The notes beneath the pieces are model-generated. The model saw nothing but the letters and a program-made list of their open reading frames with translations, did no database searches and was not told where the DNA came from. A DNA stretch of 64,000 nt from Hymenolepis diminuta. Lineage: Eukaryota > Platyhelminthes > Cestoda > Cyclophyllidea > Hymenolepididae. Of the stretch, positions 1 to 14,308 are shown piece by piece. Each line of letters opens with the position of its first letter. The first letter of the stretch is position 1. The stretch is taken from contig CAADRB010000088.1 of NCBI GenBank assembly GCA_900708905.1, positions 1 to 64,000 of the forward strand. Direction: 5' to 3'. A program made the translations under genes and the position numbers.

Positions 1-764
1 AGAGGAAAGGAGACACAAACATCCACAATTATATCAATACGGCGCTTAGGTCGGATTTTGGGACCTGAGGAAAAAGAGATGCCTTCTGACAAGGTCATAG
101 AGTCATTGCGTAGTGACACAGGCGACAGAGCCAGCAACAAGACAATAAATCAGCAAAGGAAGGAAAGGATGGTTGTCATCATGTTCCCTTTTCAATCCAA
201 AGGCAGACAGGAGGGGAGATAGAGGAACCGGGCTATCCGCTACTAACCAAAAGGGGAAGAAGAGAAGAGATTAGAGAGGGAGAGCAAAGAGGGCCACCGG
301 GAGACTGAGTAGCACAAGAGAGCGCGCGCGAGGCGAAAGAGACTGTTTATACATACAGACACACGCAGTCAGGCGGACACTAAATTCGGTATAAAATTAC
401 GCCGGAGTCTGTCGTCGTCGTCGTCGGCATCATCATTGTCATCTATTTACAACTGAGAAGGAGGAAGAGGAGAATAATCAAAGAAGAAGAAGAAAAGGAG
501 AGGGGCAAGGGAATCGTACACAAAGTCACCGAGCATAGGGGGAACGAGATTGCATTTTGGGAAGGGAGAGGAGAGAAGAATGGGGACTGTGCGTACACCT
601 GCAGACGCTTGATCGAAAAAAGGTCAAAGGTCAATTCAACAGAAGGGGAGGGCGATTATTTCATTGAGGAATGCGCATTTGAGATTCGAAGGGTCAATAA
701 GGATGAACTAATGATCAAATGGCCGGCGCTTCTTAACTAATAAATTCATGGGGTTGTCCTATGA
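1..764. other. Flank 3' of ras, left arm: purine-rich low-complexity DNA
   Basis: Mirror of 21605-22368. The plus strand is strongly purine-rich (A/G runs at 200-310 and 455-600), with a GTC pentamer run at 411-425 and a GCGCGCGCG stretch at 322-330. No AATAAA is seen on the minus strand directly after the ras stop, so the 3' end of the mRNA is not defined. Confidence 0.6.
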
Positions 765-827
765 TTATAACAGTTGGCATTTCCTCTTTCCCCGTTTCTT
801 CTTTTTCTTATCGTTTCCTTTCTCCTT
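765..827 (-). CDS. ras: Ras exon 7 (polybasic tail and CAAX box), left-arm copy
   Basis: Mirror of the right-arm terminal exon. It encodes 20 codons plus a TAA stop (765-767): KEK, a lysine/arginine-rich run, then CQLL at the end. On the minus strand the preceding bases are a pyrimidine-rich tract ending in CAG (acceptor AG at 828-829), and the exon is in phase 0, matching the phase-0 donor after exon 6 at 9747. It completes a 186-residue Ras. Confidence 0.88.
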   Translation of the reverse strand, partial: KEKGNDKKKKKRGKRKCQLL

Positions 828-1619
828 CTGGAAATAGGAATAGGAGTCAGGATTGAGAAAAAAAATTATTCGATCTTGTCTTGGCATATTTTAAGACCAT
901 ATAAACGAACATTTCAAATTTATTAATCAAACAGTGACTCAAATTTCGTCTGCTCTCGAACTGCATATTTGACCTCAATCACTACCTAATAATGCATCGA
1001 GTAGAATAGCAGAACAAAATAAAGCTAACCGCTGAAATATTCTGGTTAAAATAGAGATCAATGTAATATAGATATTGAAATGTTTCGTCACGAATTAATT
1101 AAAAATTAATTTAAATCCCGAAAAATACATAGACGTTAATAATAAGAAGTTTAATCTGGACCGTATCTATTGCAACACGGCATTTCAAATTCAACCTTTA
1201 ATCAAATCTCCATCAAATTCACCCCATTTTCGGGAACATTTTCACGATTATTTTCTTTGCATTTATATCACATTGTGATTAAGCCTGACCTTAACTTCCC
1301 GACTTCGACATCAAAGATATACCAGTGTCACTAGCCTCTAATTGACCTCTTTGCGCAATGATCTCATGTCCCGATCATAATTGGTGGCTGAAAGCCTTCT
1401 TGAAGTACATAAGTGGACGCTCTCTGATCAGCCAACACACAACTGATTGCAGCACAGCTGAACAAGCAGGTCGCTACTGCTCCAGACAACTACTGGCTCT
1501 CCACTTTCTGGCTACCTTGCCACTGGTTTGCATACTGTCGATTACTGTCGTATTTCAAAAAAGCGTTGATACAACAGTAATAGTCTTCCTTTCTCCTACT
1601 GCCATAGTCAACTACAAAT

Positions 1620-1740
1620 TACTCAACTCTAGAGGTTAATGTGCTCGTCTGCGAAGTAGGAGGCCACGTGTTCAATGCTCATTGGCACACACTCAGGCCT
1701 GGATGTGCACTGACCTCCTGATCTCCGACTTATTATACGT
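1620..1740 (+). repeat. tRNA-like SINE piece in left arm
   Basis: GAGGTTAATGTGCTCGTCTG, then GCCACGTGTTCAATGCTCAT (degenerate B box GTGTTCAATGC), then CACACACTCAGGCCTGGATG and TGCACTGACC. The last blocks resemble the region after the B box at 62980-63025 and at 32150-32210. Confidence 0.42.
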
Positions 1741-3778
1741 ACATGTTGACTACTTCGCCACTAGGGTAAAAAAGATGTAGAAAAGTTTTGAAGACCGAGA
1801 AATAATACTAGGATATTTTACCGATTCTAATGTACATGTGTGAATTGTAATTTGTCTTCCCTACAAACAATTCAGAGATAGAGGACCACCTGAACAAGGG
1901 ACACTTTGACATATTACTTATTTTTCATACAACGGTCTCAATGTTCAAAAGACACTAATCACAGATCGAGCCCACCTTGCATTGAGTCAATAACAGAGGC
2001 ATTCATACTCTTGAAAGCTTTCAATGAAAAAAAGTAATGAAAACAGTCTCACTAAAGGTGATAGATACAATACAATCAACCACAATCAACTATTTAGAGA
2101 ATAAAAACAGATAGCCTCAGAAATGGAATACATAGGTAGCGGTCAACATGTACATCAATCAAGTCAGAAATCATTCAGATCAAATTTCCTCGGTAGACAT
2201 CAAGTAAACGGTAGGATCAAACGCCGATAAAGAGATTGAGGAATGCCGGCTTTTAACTGGATGAGTATTGCAGAACGCTTTTCTTTAATGGACGTGATCG
2301 GCGGTGATTTTCATTACCTACCGCAGTTCAGAAGATAGAGAATTCCCATGCTCGTTATATTGGTATTGCACAGCAAAAAGGCCTACAAGTTTTATTCACA
2401 AGAAAGCCCCTGAATAAAGAAAGGTCCAATAAGAAATGAAACATAAGAAGGGATAGGCCATAAGCTGGCAATAAAGTCGGCAAATCACAGGTCGCACTTT
2501 ATTTGAATTCGGGAGCATTGAGCTGTCCATATTTTCAATAGAGAACTATTCACTCCATTTATTAACAAATCGTACCAAGGACGCGAATTAGACAAATGGA
2601 AGCATAATTTTCAAGTTCTAGAACATTAACCGGAAAGGCATGCGGAAATCGATGATTTCGCTTCGTGCATTTTGATGTTCCCATCTGTAGATTCGATCTT
2701 CTTTTCAAATTTAATTAATGTTTTATTCATATTCATATTTCCCTCCAATTTGTAATCAGATGTATTCAGAAGGATCATAAAAAACTTACATCCGGAAGCA
2801 AAAAGTTGAAAGATTGATTGCATGGCTGTTGTACCAGCCAAGAATTCTCAGTACATATACTTCAACCTAAGCTGAGTGATACACAAATTAAAAATCCTGA
2901 ACTCCATGGACCAAATCACCCTACTATCTCCAAAATATTTTAATAAATGCTATCTATACATCCTAATAGTACAATGCATGCTTGTTTTATAAATAAACAG
3001 ACGGTCGTTAGTATATAATAAAGCAATCAAGTGTACTTTTCGACCTAGGGATTTAATAGGAGAAAGATTATTTAGGCTTCTACTACTACTTGAGCAGTGC
3101 CGAGTCCCGTTAGCTTAAAAATCTTGTCGGATAAGACAGGCGTGAAAACAACGGCAATGCAACCACTCTTCTCTTTTTTTGCGCTGCCGGATGTGAAAAT
3201 TTGCATTTTTATTCCAAATTCAAGACTGCTCAAAGAAATGAAGAGAAAATTTTTACATTGAATATAACCAAACATTGCAATTCAAAGATGAAAATGCAAA
3301 AAAATGCAGAAAATGGAATAATAAAATCTTGCAGAGCTCTTTTTTTCAATGAACTAGATTTTTACATTTATGCATCCTCTTGTCCAATTCGTATTCTTAA
3401 TACGACCTTTAGGTAAATGAACTTATTATTTAGGCGTTTGTGTGCTCCAAACATGCTTCAGCGTAAACTTTTGGTGAATAATGGCCAAAAGGAAGGGTAG
3501 TAGAATACGAGTTTCTCAAAGAATGGCCCCAGAGAGTGCCTTCCCCATTAATGCAAAAAACTTCTCCCAATGGGTTTATGTAATCATTTAGTTGATTTAT
3601 TCAACATTAAGGAGATCTAGATTGTCACTCAGCAGAGCATGAAAGAGCTAACATCGCCCTTCAAGAAAAAAGGAATTACTGATGTCTCTTCAAGAAGATG
3701 AAATGACTGTGTATTCACCTAGAGAAAGAAGGAGGAAGAGAAAGCTAACTTAATTTAGCCTCCGATAGCGGATAGCGG

Positions 3779-4269
3779 GACGACGCAGAAAAAGAAAAGG
3801 CCTCAGATGTGCAGAAAAAATTAGCATCGGAAGTTGACACTGAAGCTGAGAATGACGATGAAGCCTCGTAGACTGAAGTTCAACGACTTCTCTCAGACAA
3901 CGTCTTCAGAGGAGAGGACATGGAACCGCATACGGACGAATGCACACGTGAGTGAATGTACTCCTCAAAGTGCAATTATTCAGTCGGTGGACCGCAGATA
4001 GTAACACAGGAGACAATCAGAAGCTAGACAGTGGAGAGACGCGCGTCTCACTTTCTGTCAGCCACAAGTGAACCTTAAAAGCCAAGACAATGCAGGAGGG
4101 ATCGAGGGAAAGTGACAAGACTCTCATCAACACACTGCTGAAATAAGGTGTCCCAAGTCTCATGTCCAAACCCATTACCAACTCGCCCAAACACGAGAGA
4201 CTATCCTTCTACTTTGTAGAATCTAGACTAAAGGCTAAACAAATCGCCCTTCCCAAAGCAGAATGCTAA
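3779..4269 (+). pseudogene. Broken acidic, coiled-coil-like coding remnant (left arm)
   Basis: From 3779 one frame reads DDAEKEKASDVQKKLASEVD, then an acidic stretch, TAG, and TEVQRLLSDNVFRGEDMEPH up to TGA at 3956. A second open segment starts ATG at 4162 (MSKPITNSPKHERLSFYFVE) and ends TAA at 4269. The region is GC-richer than its surroundings. Length, stops and position inside a ras intron suggest a decayed retroelement ORF or retrocopy. The second segment's FYFVESRL loosely resembles the FFxxLE motif of Gag, which is only a hint. Confidence 0.3.
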
Positions 4270-4278
4270 GACTTGTGG

Positions 4279-4489
4279 ATGGACAAAGGTATATAAAACC
4301 TCAAATCCGCCCACCTTCATGATGAAGTAAGTGCGAAAGGGACCGACAACTGTATAGTCTGATGAAGTCAATGGCCACACGGAGCTTCCAGTCTGATTTC
4401 CTCATCGATCCACTCTATGTACAGGCGTGTGCTTCCTTTTGGTCCAAGAAGGCCGCAAGCCTGCTTCTAACACGCTTGGGGCCTATAGT
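4279..4489 (-). repeat. Interspersed repeat R2 in left arm
   Basis: Mirror of 17880-18090; the unique-region copy is at 36330-36530. Confidence 0.6.
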
Positions 4490-7400
4490 ACCCTTAAATA
4501 AAACGGGCCAGTTCGAGAATACCGGGAAATGATAAGCACGTCTTGGCAAGACAGTTGGAGGTTTGAGTCAGAGAGTTCCAAGGTGCTCATTTAAAGACTG
4601 TGGATCCGGCATAACTTTTGAGAAATGAATAGGTAATAATCCACCAACTTCTACGTAGTCATCAATTCACAATAGATTTTGTGGATAACACGTCCAATTC
4701 TCTCAACTAGTTGTACGATTAAAAGTTAAATTATAATGCTAACGACTTAGTTAGCAAATTTTGCCTTCATTCGAAATTAAGGACCGTTATTATGGGGGGA
4801 AGATGGGAGGCGATAGTTACTTGTTCAAGGAAGAACAGTTGTTTTTTCCATGAAGCCGACATTCTTAAGCAGGAGTAAGGCGTTAATTAACTCAGTATTT
4901 CAACCGAAATATTGTAAAAATACATCTACGTGGGAGCAAATCACGGAGTAAAGTTGAGATTTCGAATAAGCAAAAACCTCAAAGATGTAATTCGGTTGAA
5001 CCGTAAAATTATATTATCCATCTATCACCTTGAAGAATTGTGTCAATAGAGCTCAATTCTTTCTTTTATTCCTCATAGCAAAGCAAAGGGATTTTACAAT
5101 TTTTAGTCCATGGGGAAAAATCCAAACATATAGGGAGGGGAAGATAGTTCAAGTTTTAAGACCGAGTAAAGAGTTGAGACAGGGAATCAGAAAAAACCTT
5201 ACTACATTTGAGCTCAAGGATCAGTAGATCAACTGCGCTTTTATTCTACCGTAATCTTATACTTCAAATAGAAGTAGATTTTACAGCCATCCTTTTCTTC
5301 ACACAATACCTGTATCCATTTAATGGGCAAAGAAGTTTACCAGAAGGACTTGTAAAGTCTGATTCGCCAGTGACTTCTCATATCACTAAGTTTTCTAGTA
5401 CTGCTTCTTCAAAGTTAAGAATGGAATCTCGTCACTGCTGCATTATTGTTCAATCAAGTAGGCAATCATTCTTTATATATGCATTTGAGCTACAAGATTT
5501 GTATCCTCTTCGGAGTTTGGGTAACTAGTCATAGTGTTAACTCAATGGGCACCCTAAACTATTTGTGATCAGTATCGGGGCTCTCATTGTCAGACCTCAT
5601 GATAAGCTCCTTTGAGACTCGGCAGCTTGAGTAATGATCACCTACCTCATTGTTCTCAAATGTGCCTAGTTTATCCATCTAATCAGCTCTAATTCACACA
5701 ATAAATTACATGATCGAGTTAAGACGGGAGGCTTCGGATCTTTTGCACGTATTTTCCAGAACATTACAGTGGATACTCAGTGAAAATTTCGGAGGTAGGC
5801 ATACCAAATGAGCACTTCAGAAGTAAAGAAGACAGGACAACGAAAAGGTGAAGCCTTCAATTTATTCCAGTTAGCATTAAAAGCTCGTTTAAGAAAGCGT
5901 GCTTCATCTTAACCCCTGTTTGTCACACCTTCCGCTGCCTATAAAAATGATGAGTATCGAGGTCATATTGTTATTGGGAGAAAGAACAAAAACCAACATA
6001 TGTTAAGCTATTCTTCGTCGCACTGCACTAATGCATATAAGGAATTTTGGTGGGGAGGGGGAGGGGGGAGTTACTTATTAAAATAACATTCCTCGAAACA
6101 CAAATTTCAAAACGTATACATAAACTTCACTACAAATCAATTTAAACCGAACCTGCTTCATCCAAACATCAAATAACTTCATATATTGTTTTATTTCCTT
6201 AGCCCAATTCAGTAGTTTATTCTCACTAATGCAAAGCAAAAAGTCTTAAACATGGGGTAGCATCTAAACATGCAAAATACCAAGGCAGAGAATGAAACCA
6301 GGAGAGGGGGTCGATCAGATACATCCAGCGAAGCATTGAGTTGTCTACGTTCTCAAAAGGGACATAATTCAATTTTTAGTACTCAAATATTCTAAGGGTC
6401 AATCATCATGATTTAATCTCTGGGTTTTTGAATGACTTCACATCCAGGATAGTCAGAACTTGTTGACTAGTTGACCTAACTTTAAGGTCGGTTACCTCAC
6501 TTTGATTCATTTGTATCTACTCGAAGTCATGAAAGAAGGTAGATGAGACTCGAAGCCACTTTAAGCATAGTAGAGCTCAGTAGAGGTGAACTTTAGTAGT
6601 AGATTTTATAAATGCTATCGCTCGGCCAATAGGTCGCTTATTAACGGGTGACCAATTTCACCATATTTCATCATTGGAAATATCCCAAAAGATTATTGTT
6701 TTTGGAACATGCCTTGATTGTCCCTTTTCGATAAATTAACCAATACACAGACAGTAAGCGCAGCGATTAGCTAATTCGCGATTCTCATGCAGTGATCGAA
6801 ACGACCAACTGGATCGGTTAATTTTCGCCAGAAATAATGTGAGTTTCTCAATCAGGGAGACCCCCACGGTAACTTCCTTTTGTGAAAGATAAGTGTTAGA
6901 AAAAAAGGATTCCTTCAATGGGTTACTGTAACTAAACAACAGATAACTTACAAATGAGGTAATTACTTAAATTAAGATAAATCAGTAGTTTTGCAAAATC
7001 GTAGTCAGCTGTGAAATTAGTTTTCAATTATACTACTAAAACGAAAGAGCACGTTACAACAGACGCTCTGAGCATTTAGAGCTTTCGCAATTTTATATAC
7101 TACTTTAAAAATCAACAGTAGTAGCATTCTGTCTTGTGACATTCAGGTGAGTGAGAGAAACTTGGCTATGTGCCAGTACCATTAATCACACAAATATAAA
7201 AACACAATGACTAGTCCGGCCAGCGCTTGCACATACGCGTATGCGGTGTACTCGAATAGAATGCATTTCAGTGGGATGACGCACACTACTAGAAAATTAT
7301 TAAAGTAACATACTACCAAATTCAAAGATTATCATACGCTGCATATAAAAAGGAGGTTCATATGAAACTTAGAGTTCACCTTGAGTGAATTCAACTGACC

Positions 7401-7739
7401 TCTACTATGTTTATAATGCCTTTGCTCTCATGGCTACAAGAAGGCAAAAATGAAACAAGTGACTTGATTCGCCATTCAATTAAATCAACTGGCCAACAGC
7501 CTCTGAATATAGTCGATATGAAATCATCCAAATACTGAGAAGATAAATCGGTGAAAATTGGGCTTTGGAACATTTGGCTATTACAATGTGAATCATTGCT
7601 TTTGCGGAAGTGGCCCTCAGTACTCACATAAAGACCATTTAGATGAATCTATATTGAATAGCATTTGAGAAACACACATTTACCATTTATACTCAATCTC
7701 CACGATGACTGCCCACTGTGTCTTGACGTTATGTGCTTT

Positions 7740-8060
7740 TGTATGAATTCTGTCCTGGTAAATTCACGTGATCAAGCATTATCCTACATTCACGGCCTTT
7801 AGAAAATAAAATCCATCAGAACTGGACATCGTGGTCAAGAGGTCATTCAGTAATCCCGGGGATAAATCATGAGATTTGAATTCTGGAACGTGCAAACACT
7901 CCGTCAATGAAGTAGTGCATAACCCGAATCGAAAAAAAATCCAATTAAGTAATACCCCTTTGATACGCCCGACTTTACTCCCGCCTTCTATTCGATTGCC
8001 TCTCCCTTACCCCTTATTATTAGACTATTTACTATCGCATGATTTCACTTACTATCCCAT
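7740..8060 (+). repeat. Interspersed repeat R1 in left arm
   Basis: Lies inside ras intron 6 of the left copy. ATTCACGTGATCAAGCATTA, GACATCGTGGTCAAGAGGTC, ATTCAGTAATCCC, GAATTCTGGAACGTGCAAAC, then a C/T-rich tail CCTCTCCCTTACCCCTTATT. Same blocks as the reverse complement of 61690-62010. Confidence 0.68.
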
Positions 8061-8358
8061 TAATTATAATATTAAATTATCTTGCCTTTCCGTGAGTTTT
8101 AATATACAATATACACCGTGTCAATGATGTATACATTTTTTGTGAACGAGAAAGCATACTGCAAAACCGTCATCACAAATACATAAATGAGTGAGCAAGA
8201 AACGATCTCGCTGTGTTCGTAGGTATATGCAGTTTTTATCATCCGAACTCATCAATATAAAGAGAAAGAACGGACTAATTAACTAAAAATCAGCCGGACT
8301 ACTTCAGGATCCTAATTTTCATTTATTTTAGTGCTACCTCATCATTTTAATCTGTTGT

Positions 8359-8464
8359 AACTTTTAGGAGACCGTTCTCAAGCACTCATCTTGGACAGCA
8401 TCATGGGACCACTCTGGTGAAAATCTTAAATTCCTCCACCCAGACTTAGCCAGTGCGACTATCA
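8359..8464 (-). repeat. SINE-like tail in left arm
   Basis: Mirror of 13905-14010. Confidence 0.4.
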
Positions 8465-9746
8465 AAATAAACCTGTGTTCAGGTAAAAATTCAGCAGCTT
8501 CATTCAAAGGGCTTCAAAACTAGGGTCCAATATCTTAAGTGAAGACGCCTCAACAACTATACAAGATCAGGACGAGAATCTTCATCCACCTTGGCATCTC
8601 CTCATTTAATTCACAAAATTATAGAGTTCACTAATTGACAGTATGAACGAAATTTCCTATGAAACTAATGACTGCATAGACGAATGAAAGAGAACACCTA
8701 GTTTATTTAAATAACGGCCAACAATTTAAATAATTTTTTTGGAATGGACGTTTGGGAAAAAGTATGCAGTTACTCAAACTTCGTCTAAATCATGACGCAT
8801 AATAGAATACAAAAACAGTGCTCAAGTTCATATGTGGTGCAAAAGATTCTACTAATACCGAAAGATGGGCGAAAAAAATGCTTCGAACGAAGCGTAATCG
8901 ATTACAATATTGAGCAGGTTTCTGCTTGGGATTGACCAATTAGATGAAACTGGTGGAGAATTAATCGGTTCACATTCAATGAGAGAGCTTCAAGTGGTTG
9001 GAAAGCCTTAGAAATAAACCGTAATGATACTTCCGTTTTTTTCAGTTCAAGATTTTAAAATAGTCAGAATACAAGCAGACGATATCGATTATTATGTAAA
9101 TACGACTTAAATAGGGTGATGGTTGTTGAGACTAGGAAACTGAGGAAATATTATCTACATCACATAATGGAAATACCAATATCAAAATACAAAAATACTT
9201 CTGGAAAAATATCAAAACTAGTGGGACACCAAAGGAAATGCTCACCATATTCCACAATCAACACAAAGGATATTCGTTTACTCTAACCATAAAAAAGACA
9301 CCACCGTTTCGCTTTCATTAACCGGACTAACCCGAAAATGACGATAGTTGGAGGTAAATGAATCAAAAAGAAAACGGAAATGAAGGAAAAGACGGTGACA
9401 TTACCGGAAGAAAATGGAAACGGAGCTATTGTCATTAAAGACCTACCATCAAGAGCGCATATACACAAATTGGAAAAAGGAATGTGACTGGAAGTGTAAG
9501 GCATCTCAATAAGATGTTCCCCACACCAACTACATAGACTACTTCTAGAGACAAGCCTTCGTTCGGGAAAGGCAAGAACAAAGAAATTGAATTGAACTAG
9601 ACAATATGGCACAACTCCATTTTTGGCGAAAATATAGTCAATTAAACAACAATAACACAAGATAAACCTTAAAAGTAACAAGAAAATTGCACTAAAAATC
9701 CTGCGTATATTTCAAAGAAATCAATGCTAATAAATGTAGGACTCAC

Positions 9747-10485
<739 letters not shown>

Positions 10486-10580
10486 ATTCCTTAAATTATT
10501 AGATTGATGCCTTTTACACCGAATTGAGATAATAACACATGTACACCAGATATGAGCCAACCAGATGATAGAATTTTAAG
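10486..10580 (-). promoter_or_regulatory. Ras 5' leader with upstream splice acceptor, left copy
   Basis: Mirror of 11789-11883. Reading the minus strand, a T-rich tract ending TTTTACAG lies immediately upstream, and 95 bases separate it from the ATG. This fits either a 5'-UTR intron or a trans-splicing acceptor. No upstream exon can be assigned. Confidence 0.45.
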
Positions 10581-11115
10581 CTGTAAAACAAAGATTTGGT
10601 ATTAATGTTCAAACGCGACTACCAATTAAAGCACCGATATTATTCTAAGCTTTCACTTAAAATCATATTACATTATTTTCCTTCCGATTATATTTCGCTT
10701 ATCAATTTTAGTTTTAGATTACAAACGGTTGGCAAAATATGAAACGAATTCAATCTTTTTATAGATGCCATTGTTGCAGAGCTTAATGTATTAAGTTTTT
10801 GATTAATTTCTTTTTACTTAATAATTTCATCTGCGTTTGACATATTTGGGGTAAAATTCATTTTAGAAGTACCATTACCTTGAATTTATTTATAAATACA
10901 AAAAATTTACTTGCACTGGTTAAAACTGCTAATAAGTGACAAAGCAGAATATAAGATTCAAAAATAAGAAATTAAGTGATGCTTATTTTACTGATGAGTA
11001 GTGAAATAAGTAAATAATCAGCATAGTATGTTAAGTTGTTTCCGATTCAGTAAGAAATGCATTAGTTTGAGATAATTAGTCGTTCAATGGTGGCGCAAAT
11101 TGTCATATCATATTA

Positions 11116-11253
11116 ACATTCTTTTACAGAGCCTAAAATTTGGACTGGGAACAGATAAATTCCCTTCCACTTTGTAAAAAGCTGAGTTAAGTTTAAACTA
11201 GCAAATCTACACGAAATTTCAGACCAAGAATTACATCGGTTCAAATTTTAGGC
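11116..11253. other. Asymmetric 138-bp spacer at the palindrome centre
   Basis: The spacer does not read the same on both strands. It carries a perfect 11-bp inverted repeat, GCCTAAAATTT at 11131-11141 and its complement at 11243-11253. The right member abuts the right arm directly. The left member is separated from the left arm by 15 extra bases (11116-11130). A 15-bp deletion would therefore extend the palindrome by 11 bp and leave a loop of about 100 bp. The geometry suggests a junction made by template switching or self-priming between short inverted repeats, rather than a perfect hairpin. Confidence 0.9.
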
Positions 11254-11788
11254 TAATATGATATGACAATTTGCGCCACCATTGAACGACTAATTATCTC
11301 AAACTAATGCATTTCTTACTGAATCGGAAACAACTTAACATACTATGCTGATTATTTACTTATTTCACTACTCATCAGTAAAATAAGCATCACTTAATTT
11401 CTTATTTTTGAATCTTATATTCTGCTTTGTCACTTATTAGCAGTTTTAACCAGTGCAAGTAAATTTTTTGTATTTATAAATAAATTCAAGGTAATGGTAC
11501 TTCTAAAATGAATTTTACCCCAAATATGTCAAACGCAGATGAAATTATTAAGTAAAAAGAAATTAATCAAAAACTTAATACATTAAGCTCTGCAACAATG
11601 GCATCTATAAAAAGATTGAATTCGTTTCATATTTTGCCAACCGTTTGTAATCTAAAACTAAAATTGATAAGCGAAATATAATCGGAAGGAAAATAATGTA
11701 ATATGATTTTAAGTGAAAGCTTAGAATAATATCGGTGCTTTAATTGGTAGTCGCGTTTGAACATTAATACCAAATCTTTGTTTTACAG

Positions 11789-11883
11789 CTTAAAATTCTA
11801 TCATCTGGTTGGCTCATATCTGGTGTACATGTGTTATTATCTCAATTCGGTGTAAAAGGCATCAATCTAATAATTTAAGGAAT
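11789..11883 (+). promoter_or_regulatory. Ras 5' leader with upstream splice acceptor, right copy
   Basis: CTTTGTTTTACAG ending at 11788 is a strong acceptor, 95 bp before the ras ATG. It suggests that the mature 5' end is made by splicing, from a non-coding first exon or a trans-spliced leader. Only about 535 bp remain between this acceptor and the inner arm boundary at 11254. Any more distant promoter would lie in the spacer or in the opposite arm. Confidence 0.45.
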
Positions 11884-12622
<739 letters not shown>

Positions 12623-13904
12623 GTGAGTCCTACATTTATTAGCATTGATTTCTTTGAAATATACGCAGGATTTTTAGTGCAATTTTCTTGTTACTTTTAA
12701 GGTTTATCTTGTGTTATTGTTGTTTAATTGACTATATTTTCGCCAAAAATGGAGTTGTGCCATATTGTCTAGTTCAATTCAATTTCTTTGTTCTTGCCTT
12801 TCCCGAACGAAGGCTTGTCTCTAGAAGTAGTCTATGTAGTTGGTGTGGGGAACATCTTATTGAGATGCCTTACACTTCCAGTCACATTCCTTTTTCCAAT
12901 TTGTGTATATGCGCTCTTGATGGTAGGTCTTTAATGACAATAGCTCCGTTTCCATTTTCTTCCGGTAATGTCACCGTCTTTTCCTTCATTTCCGTTTTCT
13001 TTTTGATTCATTTACCTCCAACTATCGTCATTTTCGGGTTAGTCCGGTTAATGAAAGCGAAACGGTGGTGTCTTTTTTATGGTTAGAGTAAACGAATATC
13101 CTTTGTGTTGATTGTGGAATATGGTGAGCATTTCCTTTGGTGTCCCACTAGTTTTGATATTTTTCCAGAAGTATTTTTGTATTTTGATATTGGTATTTCC
13201 ATTATGTGATGTAGATAATATTTCCTCAGTTTCCTAGTCTCAACAACCATCACCCTATTTAAGTCGTATTTACATAATAATCGATATCGTCTGCTTGTAT
13301 TCTGACTATTTTAAAATCTTGAACTGAAAAAAACGGAAGTATCATTACGGTTTATTTCTAAGGCTTTCCAACCACTTGAAGCTCTCTCATTGAATGTGAA
13401 CCGATTAATTCTCCACCAGTTTCATCTAATTGGTCAATCCCAAGCAGAAACCTGCTCAATATTGTAATCGATTACGCTTCGTTCGAAGCATTTTTTTCGC
13501 CCATCTTTCGGTATTAGTAGAATCTTTTGCACCACATATGAACTTGAGCACTGTTTTTGTATTCTATTATGCGTCATGATTTAGACGAAGTTTGAGTAAC
13601 TGCATACTTTTTCCCAAACGTCCATTCCAAAAAAATTATTTAAATTGTTGGCCGTTATTTAAATAAACTAGGTGTTCTCTTTCATTCGTCTATGCAGTCA
13701 TTAGTTTCATAGGAAATTTCGTTCATACTGTCAATTAGTGAACTCTATAATTTTGTGAATTAAATGAGGAGATGCCAAGGTGGATGAAGATTCTCGTCCT
13801 GATCTTGTATAGTTGTTGAGGCGTCTTCACTTAAGATATTGGACCCTAGTTTTGAAGCCCTTTGAATGAAGCTGCTGAATTTTTACCTGAACACAGGTTT
13901 ATTT

Positions 13905-14010
13905 TGATAGTCGCACTGGCTAAGTCTGGGTGGAGGAATTTAAGATTTTCACCAGAGTGGTCCCATGATGCTGTCCAAGATGAGTGCTTGAGAACGGTCT
14001 CCTAAAAGTT
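13905..14010 (+). repeat. SINE-like tail in right arm
   Basis: GAATTTAAGATTTTCACCAG, AGTGGTCCCATGA and CCAAGATGAGTGCTTGAGAA match GAGCTTGAAATTTTCGCTAG, GAGGTTCAACGA and CCAAGATGAGTGTTGGAAAA at 63045-63115. Confidence 0.45.
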
Positions 14011-14308
14011 ACAACAGATTAAAATGATGAGGTAGCACTAAAATAAATGAAAATTAGGATCCTGAAGTAGTCCGGCTGATTTTTAGTTAATTAGTCCGTT
14101 CTTTCTCTTTATATTGATGAGTTCGGATGATAAAAACTGCATATACCTACGAACACAGCGAGATCGTTTCTTGCTCACTCATTTATGTATTTGTGATGAC
14201 GGTTTTGCAGTATGCTTTCTCGTTCACAAAAAATGTATACATCATTGACACGGTGTATATTGTATATTAAAACTCACGGAAAGGCAAGATAATTTAATAT
14301 TATAATTA

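Larger units (their letters stand above)
828..9746 (-). other. Ras intron 6, left-arm copy (8.9 kb)
   Basis: Donor GTGAGT just after exon 6, and a polypyrimidine-CAG acceptor before exon 7. It is otherwise non-genic. It holds an R1 repeat (about 7740-8060), a SINE-like tail (about 8359-8464), an R2 repeat (about 4279-4489), a broken acidic coding-like stretch (3779-3955) and a tRNA-like SINE piece (about 1620-1740). No other gene is recognisable on either strand. Confidence 0.8.

Noticed and set aside
12688..13086. 132-codon open frame just downstream of ras exon 6 (and its mirror at 9283-9681)
   Set aside because: It ends in CLFYG, not a CAAX box, has no acceptor in the right phase and a composition like intron. 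Exon 7 at 21542 explains the C-terminus.
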